Positions 15,101 to 28,749 of a DNA stretch of 64,000 bases are shown here, in pieces. The notes beneath the pieces were generated by a model. It worked only from the letters and a program-made list of their open reading frames with translations. It was not told where the DNA came from and did not search any database. Positions within the stretch are counted from its first letter, which is position 1; every line of letters begins with the position of its first letter. The position numbers were made by a program, and so were the translations under genes. Origin of the DNA: Balanoglossus misakiensis (Eukaryota > Hemichordata); assembly GCA_040954595.2 (NCBI GenBank), contig CM082592.2:10478001-10542000 (forward strand), read 5' to 3'.

Positions 15101-16300
15101 TTGAAAATCTCATGCTGATACAGACTCCCCCACAATTTGAGAAAGGTTCATTCACATCTTTTGCACATATATCAAAGGAACAATTTTCTTTTCTTGCGTG
15201 GCCATAAGTGGATTAGAGTAAAAATAAGTTTGGGCTGAATACATAACCAGAAATGATCCCATTTATTAAATGGATAACATTACAAGTACCTAAAATGCTT
15301 GACAGATTAATTACATTATAAGACTGGCATTACAAGTGTAGAGTCTTAGACTAAAGGGGGATTTTACATCATGATTGCAGAAGCTCTTGACTGTACAGAC
15401 AAAACACTGCTGTGATTATATTTAGAACTTAACTGGAAAACGGGAAATGAATATCTGTAAAGTGATTAAATGTCACCATTAATCATGTAATTCATGTTGG
15501 CATGTTTCTGAAACCTGTTTTCAATCGGACTGAGTTAGTGACAATAACCAAGTCTTATGATAATGAGTTTCTATTGTCTTCCCCAAATTAAAGGGTATCG
15601 GTGGACACTCTTTAATTGTTCTGGGGAGAATCAGCAGTCGGATGAGGACATTCTTCACTGCGATCACAGGGTTTCAAAGTTGGAGGGTTTTTATATAGGG
15701 TTTACTAGTACACTGTAATATATTATCAAGTTAATTTGTTAGGTTGACATGTCTGTTTGCTTTTCGTGACTAACAGTTAAATTATAACTCTGTGGAGTGT
15801 TCAATGGGTTTTGCTATCAGTTTGTCACTCAGGGCTTTCAAGTCATCATAGAACCAGTAAAAATGAAAAAAATGTACAACTTATATGGTTGTAATAAACC
15901 AATTAAAACATGACCAGATGACGCCTTACAAAATTAAAGACAGTGGTGCAAAGCACTGTAATGTAGAAGCCCTGTCAGTATGGTAAAGTGAAATCTGACC
16001 AAATTTCATAATTTCAAGAAAATATGGCATTTAATAAACAGGGGATCGCATTTTATGGCTGACTTCAAGTTCAAGGTGATATCATTGTCAGATCTGACTG
16101 TTATCTGTTAGTTCTTGGCTGCACTTTTGGATTCATGGCCAGAAATCCTGATGAGAGATACAAAGTCACTCCAGGTGAATGTCATGTGGGTAATGACTAA
16201 CAGTCACGATCTCCTGGTAGCTTGTTTCATACTGGGCACAGTGTTTAAGATAAAACTTCAATTAATTACTGACAACACATTGTGTTCCATACAATACTGT

Positions 16301-16384
16301 TCCTATAGAAACCATCATAAAAGGCTGTTTCCACATAAACTATGATACAAGGCTGTTGCCATAGAAACCATAGTACATGGCCTA
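16301..16384. repeat. Three imperfect ~28-bp tandem copies
   Basis: Three diverged copies of a 28-29 bp unit, each containing a variant of ATAGAAACCATcaTAcAAGGCTGTT. They begin near 16301, 16330 and 16358. The third is the most diverged at its 3' end. Confidence 0.75.
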
Positions 16385-17250
16385 TTTTATAAAATTATGG
16401 GACATACATTTAATATGACATAAACAGATGAATATAATGAAGACATGAGTGATGACTCAAGATTGTGCATTAATCTTACTTTACCAACAAAATGTTGTAA
16501 TCTTGAACGGATATCTGATCCCCTTGGATCTCATTATTTGGGATACAGAAATTGTCTTCATGTGATTCTACGGTAATCTCTCAGCTGTTGCAGATGCACC
16601 AAGTACATAATAATCCAATCTGATTAAGATCAGATGTAGAGTTGGCTCAATCTTGATGTTTGCTGGTCATTTGCTGTTCTGCTCTCGGATGTCGGTCCGC
16701 CAGTGTGGCATAGCATGGCAGATATCCGAGAACTGACCAGCAGAGAATCAGCATGAATGTAAAGAAACTGATAACAGAGTTATTCCATTGGTGTCATACA
16801 ATATCTCAGTATGTTTGATGCTGGAACAGAAACTCAATCAATGCACAAATGTACAGAAAAATATCAACATCCACTCCACAAAGTGGCTGGAACTGTTAAA
16901 ACACTATGCACACTGACTAACGATAACACAGATTGACCTTACCCAGAGGCTTTTTATCTAAAGTTGTGTCATTTTATATGACAAGGCCGATATTCTACAC
17001 AACATTCCTTCAAGAGGAGGGTTAACAATATCTTCACTTGAGGTCAAGGGAGTGGCAATTTCACATCACAACTATTATATATATGGCCTATTGAATAAAC
17101 TGAATACAGAAACGTTACTCTTTATTCAGAGCATACATTTACTATTGAATCAGCAAAATTGTGAAATCTGATCATCTCCTGCTGTGTCATATAAATATCT
17201 TGATTTGGAACAAGGGAACTTTCACTCAGTGATGGATCTAATAGCTGTTG

Positions 17251-17781
17251 ACTTAAAAGGACAAAGTCTCTCTCTTGCTGCCCTTTTCCCATTAATTATG
17301 TTTGATACAAAACACCATTGATGTTTGGCTACTTTAGATTATTCATTTATTGCCGAAAATAATTCTTCATTTACTCATTAAAGGAGGGGGGGGGGGGTCT
17401 TTTCAAAATTGCCTTGAAATTAAGACTTTCAAAATGGCCGCCAAATTTGAGGTTCAAAATGGCCGCCTATATCTGTGCTTAGTCTATGGCATTCAAAATG
17501 GCCGCCAAATTTAGTGACTTTGACAATCTCTATGGTAAACATTATGGAGAAATTTTACTCATAGTTCAACCACACATACCTTCCATCCCACTTGTAGACA
17601 CGAGAGTGAAATACTCGCCAAAATGAATATTCGGTGTTTACCATTTATTCATTTTGGCAAGATTTTTACTCTCATATCCTACAAACGTGATGGTTGAATG
17701 TTGCATAAACAGTGTAGTGAATCAAACATAATAAATGGGAAAAGAAAAGTGAGAGAGAGACTTTGTCCCTTTACGTAAGTC
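17251..17781. mobile_element. MITE-like inverted-repeat element, apparently interrupted
   Basis: Outer arms at 17251-17308 and about 17722-17781 are imperfect inverted repeats of about 58 bp sharing GGACAAAGTCTCTCTC, TTTTCCCATT and TTATGTTTGAT. Inner arms at about 17565-17629 and 17645-17697 form a second inverted repeat sharing GCCAAAATGAAT next to GAGAGT, with a spacer of about 15 bp. On the right the inner and outer arms are almost contiguous, but on the left they are separated by about 256 bp (17309-17564). The simplest reading is a non-autonomous hairpin element of about 270 bp with a later insertion in its left arm. No transposase ORF is present. I could not define a target-site duplication; the outermost bases (ACTTA on one side, TACGTAAGT on the other) are only partly symmetrical. 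Confidence 0.75.
17386..17518. repeat. G-run followed by triple TTCAAAATGGCCGCC repeats
   Basis: A 12-G run (17386-17397) is followed by three copies of a (T)TTCAAAATGGCCGCC motif at about 17428, 17453 and 17492. Two of them continue into AAATTT. The block lies inside the sequence that appears inserted into the left arm of the MITE-like element, so it may be the inserted repeat itself. Confidence 0.8.
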
Positions 17782-20047
17782 TGATATAATCTGTGCCCAA
17801 CTATTGACAGCAGCGCAAGCTATAATTCTTACTGTAAGGGATTGAGTTTCTAAATACACTGTTAAGAAGATCACAGATCATGGTATTCATGATTTGTTTT
17901 CAATCACAACTGTACCACAATATTTAAATTTGCTGCAACATATATATATATTGGGCTCCTCATCTATCTACATATATGAACAAATCATTCTATTTACCCA
18001 ATCAACATACACATAGTGGCACACACCTGGTGTCCTTTCGAAGATTTGCTCAGAACATAAAACATTCTCTGAATTCTTAATTTTTAAAGTATTCCTTGGA
18101 TATTGAATATTTGATCTTACCTTATAACCGAAGTACTTTGAAGATGAGGCAGATATTTTGTTGTGCGACCCTGTGAGAGATGGAGAGAGGGAGAGAGAAA
18201 GAGAGAGTTTATTGATCTGATAATCAGAGAGGTGGTACTACTACATTAAATACCCATCACATTGATACCAACAAATTGTTATTATATTACATCATATGGT
18301 TCCATATATGAACTACTTGTCAGTGATGAGCGTGGTCTGGAAATCATAGTACAAGAATTACCGTGTTTCATTGCGGAATTACCCATACTCATAAGACTGC
18401 GAAGAAAATGGTCAGAATAAGTCAGAATGATTTGGACGTCCACAGCAATACATCCAACACCTCTCTGAGAAAATATCGATCTTTGTCGAAACAATTATAC
18501 GCATATTTAACAGAGTGATCAATGTAGGACACAACGACGAGAGTTCGTAGCACGAGCGATCGCAGGCAGGGATTGTCACAATATACCAGCTCGCTGCCAG
18601 TGTTTGTTGATAAGCCGTGTTTACTTGGGAGTTTCAATCGCTATAGTCCATTTTATACGTGTACATAGAACGACCATTACTACATGATTTACCTGAACTG
18701 TGAACTTCATAATAATGTCATTACATATCGAAGTAAACGGTAAATGACGCAAATCAGCTCGACGAATGGGCGATACGAATCTACAGAATCATGCACATGA
18801 TCAAGACAGCATCTTCTTACGATTAAGACGTGAGCTAGTTTGCCTGATCAGGAAATAAAGATGTAGGTTTGAAGGCCTCTTGATTGTTTTTATAATTGGG
18901 GGTTTGACCTTGATTTCGGATTGGGGTTGAAACTCCCTGCGGAAACCGATATTTTACTGAGTTCTTCAAAAGAACAACTTTGCCAATCAGTCAATTCGCT
19001 AAAATAGCAAGTTTAAAGGTGCATTATGTATAAAAGATCACTTTTTACCAAATTAATGTTGCATGGTGCAATAAAAAGTTGAATATTGGTGCCTGTTTGT
19101 TAAACAGATGGGGTGTTTGAAAGTGATTTCAAAGAGCCTTTCCACGAAAATTCTACGTTTTCGAAGTAATTTTAGCATAAGACTATTAAATTTTCTTCGC
19201 TTCGGTTGCACTACACTTGAAATTAGTGTCTATCACAATGAAATTCGAAGTAAGTCGACAGGAAATCTGAAAGCTGAAAACGAATTTGAATCCAAAAACA
19301 AGTTAACTTCAACACTGTTGTTGCCGACGCGACGACGCTGAAGCACTGACGCTGTTGCCTAGTACCCGTGCGCCCTCTGCCTATGTTTAATTTTTTTCTT
19401 TCGAAGTAACAAGAACAGCTTTCTTCTACAGCAAACAGCACCTTTACAAACTTTTAAAAGTTCTAATCTCATAACAGTCAAATTTCTGAGAAAGTGTTCT
19501 TGCAAGGCCAGTTTATTTGAGATGTTGAATCACAGTCAAGTGGTTGAATACTATATTACTAGTTGGCCTATGAAATAAGCATTTAAAAAAAAGTCAAATT
19601 TAGATGTAGGGTAACTCAAAATATGGTATGAAAACGTCCATTTTCATGTTTCTTTTGGTAAATATGGTGATCGTGAAAGTGCAAAACGTAAAAGAAAAGA
19701 ACCCCGACAATAAACCTGATCCGTGTATCTCCGCTTCCCTTCAAGCCCCCTCCCTCCCGAAGTAGAATGGCCCTTCCCTGCAAACCGCCCGGAAGTAAAC
19801 AGCAAGCTCGACTGTGGACCGGTTTTGAATGAAAGTATGTGAATTTTCTGCGTGCGGATAGACTCAAATTATTTGCTGACGATCGAGAATAACATGTATT
19901 TGTTATTTCACCTTCAGCCCTGACCGACGTACATAAAACTGCACGATCGTTACGCGCATTTCTAGGGTTGCCCTGTGGGAGAAATGTACACGTTCTGTCA
20001 GGTTTCTATATAATTCTACGTTACGCGTGGCAGGGCTCGGGTACAAC
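17782..20047. other. Non-coding region upstream of GLT1D1
   Basis: It contains a purine GA-rich tract at about 18174-18207. From about 19360 to 20047 the sequence is richer in CpG and CG-containing words, which fits a promoter or 5' UTR for the plus-strand gene starting at 20048. Open frames here carry no recognisable motif. Confidence 0.55.
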
Positions 20048-22507
20048 ATGAAATTGCTAATAATTGGACCCCTGCAATGTGCAACCGGCAACAAAACATC
20101 CGCCGAAAGATTAAGGTAAGTCTGATAGATCCATCATCATGCCCTGTGTGTGTACTCAGGTCCTAGTCCCCCCCCCCCCTCCCCCCTTTGGTATCAACGT
20201 AGCTATGTGGGTCGTATCACCATTATCATATCGGTGGAGACTTTTGACACGTACCAGTATCTTTAGTAATATTGCACTTTTGTAGTTCAGCCAGCAGTTA
20301 TCGATGAAATAGTACAATTGCCCTGTCAATTTCCAAATATTACAGTTTAATACCAGCATTTGTTCGTTGCAATGCATGCTGGGGGGAAAAGGTGGAATTA
20401 TCTTTTTTTTTATACTAACCACTGGAGTGATTGGCCTCAAATGTACAAAAGATATGCAATTTAATACTTTATATTTTAAATTCCAGACTGCAAGTGGAGA
20501 CAGAAGATATTTCTTGCCAACTTGAAAATTCTGGTGATTTTGAAAATGCTGATGCTCTTGAAGAACACATCAAAGGAGACAATGTAACAGCAATTGTTGC
20601 AATTCATGCATTTAGATCAGGAAGATTACTTCAAGGTAAATTTCAAAGGCTAGCTTTTAATCTTCCTTACCTCTTTCTTCATCAATGGTTTCAACCGTAT
20701 CATGGAAGACAATTGACAACTAGGGTGAAAATATCAAAGGCAGCTATTTTATTTTCTCTCTTTCTTGTTTCTTTATTGATGAATTGCACTGAAACAGCAA
20801 AAATCTAGTAACCGTGATATAAATTTATTTTCAGACTGTTCAGTTCCATATGGATTGGTTCTGGGTGGGACTGATGTCAATGAGCATTACAAAGATGATC
20901 ATAAATTGAGTGTAATGACAGCAGCTGTTAATAACTCGAGGTCAGTAATAATAACAATTTTAATGAATAAACATCACCACACATGTCTAATCATCAGTTT
21001 GTTTACATGTCAAGTGAAATTTTTTTGTCAATTTTAATTTAGCTTCTCTAAACAATACCTCTCTGTTGAATTGCAGATTTGTAGTTGCATTTAGTAAACC
21101 AATGTACCAGCAAGCACTCAGTCTATGGGTAAGTGTACACACACACATAGGCACCTTCGAATACCCCAATTATTTTAAAGTTTCCGTTAGTTATTAAAAA
21201 TACGGTGACATACATTTATGGTAATATTTGTTTTTTCAGCCCAACATAGAAGATAAATTACACCAGCAACCACAAGGTCAGATATATTGTTATTAATACT
21301 TTATACATTATTAATAAAACAGTAACATGTCTAATCTCAAGAAATATATCATTCTACTAAGTGATAATCTTATGCTGTCATTGTCATTAACAGATGGTTC
21401 ATTAAATAGGATACTGATTCTGAATTGTGATTATGTTCATTACTCAAAGTCTGTATTGTCTCAACAGTATGACGTTCCTCTTCTTTTCACCAGGTATTAT
21501 CACAAAGCCATCGTTATTTGATTTCAAAGACCACTTGCATCGTCAGTGTAACATATCTCCAGATAACCACATCTTCTTGCTGGTTGCTGGCATCAGACCA
21601 GTGAAAGATCCACTCTATGTTGTACAAGCATTTGCAGGTTAGTCTTCGCATTCAGTTCCTTATCATGTCTTCCATACTGGTATTTGGAATAAGGCTGTTC
21701 TTGATCCAAGACTCATGATGCTATCACCAACAATATTTTAATTTTTAACTCTCCATTACAGAATGGCATCTAAACAACAGAAGTTCACATTTTGTCATAG
21801 TTGGTCCAGAAATCGATCAACAACTAACAGAAAAGCTCAAGTCAACAGCCAAAGAGTAAGTATTGTGAAAACTATCGAAGTAGTCCTTATCTCGGCATCA
21901 ACCATATTTTTCTGACTAAACTTCATCATTGCTTTATTTTACAGACTGCCAGGTGTGCATGTAATTCCAGTCTTACCACAAGCAGATGTACAGGCAGCCA
22001 TCAGCCAATCATATGCTTTGGTGAATTCATCATTGAGTGAGGGAATGTCAGGAGCCATATTGGAGGTGATCTAATCTTATGTCTTATGCGCTCTGATCAT
22101 AGCGATATTGATATCTTAATCCAGTGTCTATTACTCAAGACTCTCTTCACCACATTTCTGTATCTGACTATGGAAGTGATGTGGAGCGTCTCTCAAAGCA
22201 ATGGATCTGTCTGTCTTGGACTCTGTTTAAATAATAGCACTGTGTTTTCTTTTCTCAGGCCATGGATCTTGGTGTACCAGTCATTGCCAGAGACATTCCG
22301 GGAAACACAGCCATTGTAGAACACAATAACACTGGACTGGTCTACAGCACACCACAGGAGTTTATCGAACAGATACAGAAAATGATTAACTCTGAAACAC
22401 TACGACAACATTTGATCAGCTGTGCAAGTGACTATGTTAAAAGTTTCCATGACTGGCACAAAGAAAAAGACCTGTACAGAAGACTTGTTTCATTGCTCTG
22501 TGAATGA
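20048..22507 (+). CDS. GLT1D1: Glycosyltransferase 1 domain-containing protein 1
   Basis: Nine exons close in phase: 20048..20115, 20487..20635, 20835..20940, 21077..21128, 21240..21276, 21494..21637, 21762..21855, 21945..22065 and 22259..22507. They encode about 340 residues, close to the vertebrate length. The protein is a GT-B fold retaining-type glycosyltransferase of the GT4 kind. The N-terminus MKLLIIGPLQCATGNKTSAE is the first Rossmann strand with its glycine loop, so the 20048 ATG is chosen. FRSGRLLQ, GLVLGGTDVNE and AGIRPVKDPLYVVQAF match GLT1D1 blocks. The E-x7-E nucleotide-sugar motif appears as EGMSGAILE, followed by AMDLGVPVIARDIPGNTAIV. The natural acceptor is not established for this family. 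It converges on SRRD, with 245 bp between stop codons. Identification rests on recalled similarity to human GLT1D1 along the whole length. Confidence 0.95.
20168..20186. repeat. Poly-C tract in GLT1D1 intron 1
   Basis: A run of 12 C, one T, then six C, just inside intron 1. It is low complexity and prone to length variation. Confidence 0.9.
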
Positions 22508-22533
22508 TACCTTAAGCTTGGCTCCCAGAAGAC

Positions 22534-22661
22534 AATAAATGCACTGTATTGGGTTTTATAATCAAGATATATGCGACTTGTAAATATGCTGCAGCTGATA
22601 ACCCTGCATTTTAAATGATGTAAATTTTATAAAATGAATTTTCATGAAGTGGGTTAATAAA
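22534..22661 (+). other. Candidate GLT1D1 polyadenylation signals
   Basis: AATAAA occurs at 22534-22539 and again at 22656-22661, 27 and 149 bp after the GLT1D1 stop. Use of either leaves a short 3' UTR. The second lies within 100 bp of the SRRD stop codon, so the two 3' UTRs may overlap in antisense. Confidence 0.6.
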
Positions 22662-22752
22662 AAGATTTTATGTTTTAAAGATTATCTTTGTTATTGTTAA
22701 TACTTACTACTTACAAATAGATTGATATAAAGTTCTGAATAAAACCACATTA

Positions 22753-24808
22753 TTATTTCTTCATGATTATTTCAACATCGTCAACATTCTCGTAAAGAGG
22801 TTCTTCACAATCTTGCCAAAATTCATTTGAAAGACATGACAGTTTAGTATCAGGAAAGACATGAATAGATGTATCTGTAAAAATGTCTGAATATGAACCA
22901 CAATCACTATCCAGAGAGAATTCCTTGGTGTACGGTAATATCTGGACTATGGGTTAGGGATAGTGAACTTCAATGGATGTTGATGCAAAAACGCACACAA
23001 GTGAGAAAAAAATGTCTGGTGGCCATACACATACAAGTTTCCATCCTCATGGTTCGTCACATGCATATCTTATCATTAAAGGATACGCGACTGATATAGG
23101 CCACTTCTTCTGTGAATATCCTGCTGGGTAGTCTGCAAATGTACAAGGAAAGTTTCAGAAAGGTGTGAGTAGTCTCATGCACCAGTTCTAGTTTAATACA
23201 AAGCTTGATTGTATTACTTAACAAGCAACCTGTTGTTACGATAATTAACCAAGTCACACAAGAGTTCACAATAAGTGCATTCTACCTTGTTTTATAACTG
23301 TCAAAACTATTTCCAATGATGATGATGTTCTTCATTTGAGAACGTGTCCAGTTGGCCCACAGCAAATTATTGTATAGAGGCTTGCCACAATGTAACATGT
23401 AAAATAATGTTGGCTTATCCACTTTTCTTTTACCTTCCTGTAAAAATCACAAAGAAATGATGGCAACTGGGTGATCAAATTTGACCAGAAGTACTATTGA
23501 AACATATTATTAAACTTTGAACCTGGCTTGTAAGAAAATATTTGAACAAGTCACAGGTCACAAGGGGTCAAAATACAGAGGGTTAGAGGGGCAAAGACGC
23601 CATACTTTGAATACAATCAGACGCACCTCATTTTCTTCGAGGCAAACACATCCCATTTCTTGAAGAATGTCTCTTTCTTGCAATGTACATCTTGGGTCAT
23701 AACAGTAGCAACTGCCCGGTATCTGCCAGAAAAGCAAATTCCATTTTCTGATATTGAGGTTTTTGACACATTACACCAAGCATCATGCTATTGATGTTTG
23801 ATTTTTCGAAAACATGTGACTTTTTAAAATTTCTAAACCCTTCCAATTGATATTAGGCGTGGTAACTTACCTGCAATAAATCTTTCAACAAAAGAAGCAT
23901 CGCACACTGGTATCTGGCAATGGGACATGATGAGAAATTCCCAAGTCCATAGCAAACAATATCAACAATTTCAAACTTAGAATAGCTTGAACATTTGGAA
24001 ACAGTCCTCTCCTCAGAAACCTTATGTTGTTCATCACAGTCAAATGTACCAATTCGATCTAAGTTACAAGCACAGTCAACTTTTGTACTTGTTTCTTTCT
24101 TTTTTTCTTGACAGGCTCGGCATGACCAGTTTCCAGCAGCACTTTCAGAAGTTGTTTCATCAGTGTCCACATTTTTGCTTGTTATCTCTATCAGAAATTC
24201 GCTTGCAGATTGCAGTGTTCCTGTAGAAAAAAAAACAGTCACTGAAAATTATTTTCTGGGGTTAAAAATGGTTATCAAGTACTGTTTGAGCTGAGATGTC
24301 TTTCACTGGGGGAGATTTGATACAAATCATCATGAAAACAGCACTCTGGCAAATGATGCAGACATTATTATTAGCCTGACGTCTATTTCATCAATGTTTA
24401 ATATGTAGCACTGCCAAGTGTTTGCAACTCACATCAGGAAAATACGTATTTTGAACTTACTTTTGAAATCCTGATGAAATTGACTATTTTCAAACTCTGT
24501 CCTGAAAGAAAAGAAAGCTGAAAAATTCAGTAGAGGTCACTCATGCCACCGTAGAGTGACATGACATAGGGAAAACCCGGAAATGGGAAAATTCGTCTGC
24601 TACAGACTGTAGACTTCCGTGCAATACGTGCTTACCTGCATTCTGAAATTCGACGACGAAGTTTTCCAATATCTATATCATCATCAGGAAAGCTTCTACA
24701 GTCTGGTACTTCAACCTGATCTAATTTACTCTGGATACATATCTTTCCTTTACTTTTCTTCCTTTTCCGTCGGACAACTTGAAAACCATCTTCCTGTTGG
24801 GAAGCCAT
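22753..24808 (-). CDS. SRRD: SRR1-like protein
   Basis: Seven exons in reading order: 24808..24636, 24501..24461, 24220..23871, 23722..23627, 23437..23286, 23132..23087 and 22941..22753. They total 1047 nt and 348 residues, near human SRRD. The SRR1 domain is clear: CYGLGNFSSCPIARYQ, then CYDPRCTLQERDIL, TLFYMLHCGKPLYNNLLWAN, IIIGNSFDSY and a C-terminal FTDTSIHVFPDTKL block. The N-terminus has a basic RRKRKKSKGK patch, a plausible nuclear signal. Start 24808 (MASQQEDGF) is chosen; an in-frame ATG at 24877 is possible. SRR1 proteins are linked to circadian and heme-related regulation in other organisms, but their biochemistry is unsettled. Two oddities: a Cys-rich insert before the core (CRACQ ... 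CACN, about residues 104-125) and a U12-type intron 6, listed separately. The gene lies downstream of DCTPP1 on the same strand. Confidence 0.95.
22942..23086 (-). other. U12-type (minor spliceosome) intron of SRRD
   Basis: This 145-nt intron opens with GTATCCTTT on the minus strand (23086 downward), the U12-type 5' splice consensus. The U2-type GTRAGT is absent. TCCCTAAC at 22960-22953 matches the U12 branch-site consensus TTCCTTAAC, and the 3' CAG lies 11 nt further on. Splicing there gives YISR|ILPYTKEF in frame and leads to the conserved FTDTSIHVFP block. Other introns I read in this window use U2-type donors. Confidence 0.85.
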
Positions 24809-25647
24809 TTTCAACTTTGACCTTTGACCGGAGCAGAGTGGTCTGTTTTGTAGAGGGCGCTGTCCAGAAGCAGACATGGCGTGTGCATTTCAGTGTAGAC
24901 ATAGGGGAAAAGTTGTCAGTATATATCTAAAATGAGTGTCTGTACTTGCAAACAAGCACTTGGTTGGGCACATTGATAAGTTCTGTATACTTGATGATTC
25001 ACTAAAGGTAGAGAAATAAACAAAACTTTCACTAAAGTACCTTTCAGCCATGTATTTATTTGTTAGCACCGTGTGAAATCTTACACAAGCCCTTATTTTT
25101 CTTCAAAGGGCATCTCGCAATGACTTCTTTATCACAACTGATGACATTCAAGTTCTTATGCCGTGTAAAGTTAAATACAATAATGGTAATTCAAATTATG
25201 TAAACTTTTATCTAAAAGTAATGTTGGCTCATACTAAATAATACATGTAATTTTAAAATATGAATGAATTTTTAGATGAATAAAAATAATATTGGATTGG
25301 GAATAAAAAAATAAGGTGTGATCTAGGCTGTTAAGTCAAAATAATAGCGAAAGAGATTGTGGTAAATGAGGGCAACAAGCCAAAATATAGAAAACTTTTT
25401 ATAAACCATCCAGAATCCTCTACCATCCTTTTTACCAAGCATCTGTACATCTAACATTGGTTAGTTCCATAAGTATCAATTGTACATATGATGGGCAAGA
25501 CAAAAGATTTTTTTCTGTAAATGTACCAAAAAACCTGTTGTCTATGACCATCAGTATAAAATACTTGTGTTCTCAGAGATCACTTGCATTGCAGTTCAAA
25601 CATCAGTCATAATTTAGGTCAAAGTTCAATATTTTCTTGTTAGTGAA
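24809..25647. other. Spacer between SRRD start and DCTPP1 stop
   Basis: This should hold the SRRD promoter and 5' UTR and the DCTPP1 3' UTR. A minus-strand AATAAA (plus TTTATT at 25055-25060) is a candidate DCTPP1 polyadenylation signal. Nothing else is recognised. Confidence 0.5.
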
Positions 25648-26695
25648 CTATTCGTATTCCGTGTATTTCTTGCAGGATCCATGGACTTTACTCGCTGGAT
25701 ATTTCTGATGATTCAAAGCAATTTTATCCACAACCACTGCTGGAAGGTCAACGTGACATTTTTCTGCCAGTCTCACTAAATATATGAGGACATCGCTGAG
25801 TTCTTGGGACAGGTGCTTCTTGTCTTTTTCTGACCAGTCTGAAAAAAATCACCATGAATATATTTAGGCACAATCAAACTAATTGTGGTGATCCAACTTC
25901 CATTTCCATTGTGATTAATAAGCATTCATTGACTTCTCCAACCCAACATTTGAAATGTAATATTATAAGAGCTGTAACTGTTGATTATAGAATGTCGATT
26001 TTACTTACCTGGAAGACCATCTTGAACTTCTCCTCTCCACTGACTGTGAAATTAAAAACAAAAGATTATCACTATAAATTTATTCACCAAATAAGAAACC
26101 AATGACCAAATATACAACTATTCAGCACAATGACTCAATACGTCACTTGATAGCTGATTGCATGAAACACAAGATTGTCCCAAATATCACATCATACTTA
26201 CAAAAGTTCTGCAACCTCTCCAACTTCACCAACCTGAAGTGAAAATAAAAATATATCAAACATATCATCTATCCCAAAGACCTGTGAAACTCACACTATC
26301 ATCCTGTAGCTACATACTAGTATATTACGTAACCAAGGTAACAGGCAGGTCACATTATTATGCAAATCACTTACTAAAGCCAAAAGTAAATTCCTGGGTG
26401 TGTGGAACTTGCCAAAATCTCTTTCCCTGGCAAAATTGTTCTGCATCTGTCGTCTAAGGAACAGACAAGAATAAAACGAATAAATTAAGACGCTGAACTG
26501 CTTGAGAAATCGAGATAAAATGGTTTGAAACGTAATGATATGTACAACAGTATGTTGGCCTCACATTTGATCAAGAGTTGGTTCGCTGCTAAACTGAAAT
26601 TCCCTTGTTGACGGTTCAGCTTCCTCCACACGTCGATCTCTCCTACATTTCTTTGCCTCTGGAACATCTGGTGAGGTAGCATTGGTTGTCATCAT
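25648..26695 (-). CDS. DCTPP1: dCTP pyrophosphatase 1
   Basis: Five exons in reading order: 26695..26565, 26453..26375, 26233..26202, 26043..26009 and 25838..25648. They total 468 nt and encode 155 residues. This is an all-alpha MazG-type NTP pyrophosphohydrolase that converts dCTP and modified dCTP to dCMP and PPi, sanitising the nucleotide pool. FQFSSEPTLDQIRQMQNNFA, ERDFGKFHTPRNLLLAL and VGEVGEVAELFQWRGEVQDG supply the first metal-binding glutamates (E-x2-E). SQELSDVLIYLVRLAEKC supplies the second E-x3-D pair, and VDLPAVVVDKIALNHQKYPA closes the fold. All expected Mg-binding acidic residues are visible. Two adjacent ATGs (26695, 26692) give nearly identical proteins. It is head-to-head with NDUFS8 across 166 bp containing an E2F-like site, which fits an S-phase nucleotide enzyme. 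Confidence 0.96.
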
Positions 26696-26861
26696 GATGC
26701 GTGGTAATGTTAATACAGCAGAAAATGGTGGTTTTTGCTTCCGTGGTCGGCTTGTGTTATGAAGACTAAAATTTCCCGCGGAATTTTACGCATGCGTGCA
26801 GCAACTCTCGGCAACGCCGAATGTTGCCGAAAATATCCGATTCGGGTTACGAAAATTCAAG
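26696..26861. promoter_or_regulatory. Bidirectional DCTPP1/NDUFS8 promoter
   Basis: Only 166 bp separate the two start codons, so transcription start sites for both genes must lie here or overlap. Visible motifs are TTTCCCGC (26772-26779, E2F-like), ACGCATGCGTG (26788-26798, close to the NRF-1 consensus) and CAAGATGGCGGC (26858-26869, a YY1 consensus that contains the NDUFS8 ATG). No TATA box is obvious. Motif function is inferred from vertebrate consensus sequences. Confidence 0.7.

Positions 26862-28749
<1,888 letters not shown>

Larger units (their letters stand above)
7132..17250. other. Gene-poor region, intron or intergenic
   Basis: About 10 kb of AT-rich sequence with no recognisable exon on either strand. 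Because the minus-strand gene to the left lacks its 5' end, much of this is probably one or more of its introns. It holds a palindrome (10240-10300), a short (GTT)n run and a small imperfect tandem repeat, listed separately. Confidence 0.6.

Noticed and set aside
17428-17510. AAAATGGCCGCC motifs as YY1 sites
   Set aside because: The core differs from ATGGCGGC, and the copies sit inside a repeat rather than at a gene start.
18282-18637. Overlapping minus-strand ORFs suggesting a 5' exon for the leftmost gene
   Set aside because: The two frames do not join, the longer starts at a non-ATG codon after a stop, and no donor gives a frame into the exon at 7131.
23057-23269. SRRD ending by read-through of exon 6 (…RVSFNDKICM stop)
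   Set aside because: The GTATCCTTT inside it is a U12 donor, and splicing restores the conserved C-terminal block with correct length.
24809-24877. Upstream in-frame ATG for SRRD adding 23 residues
   Set aside because: The downstream ATG gives a start (MASQQEDGF) closer to the expected family length. The longer form remains possible.
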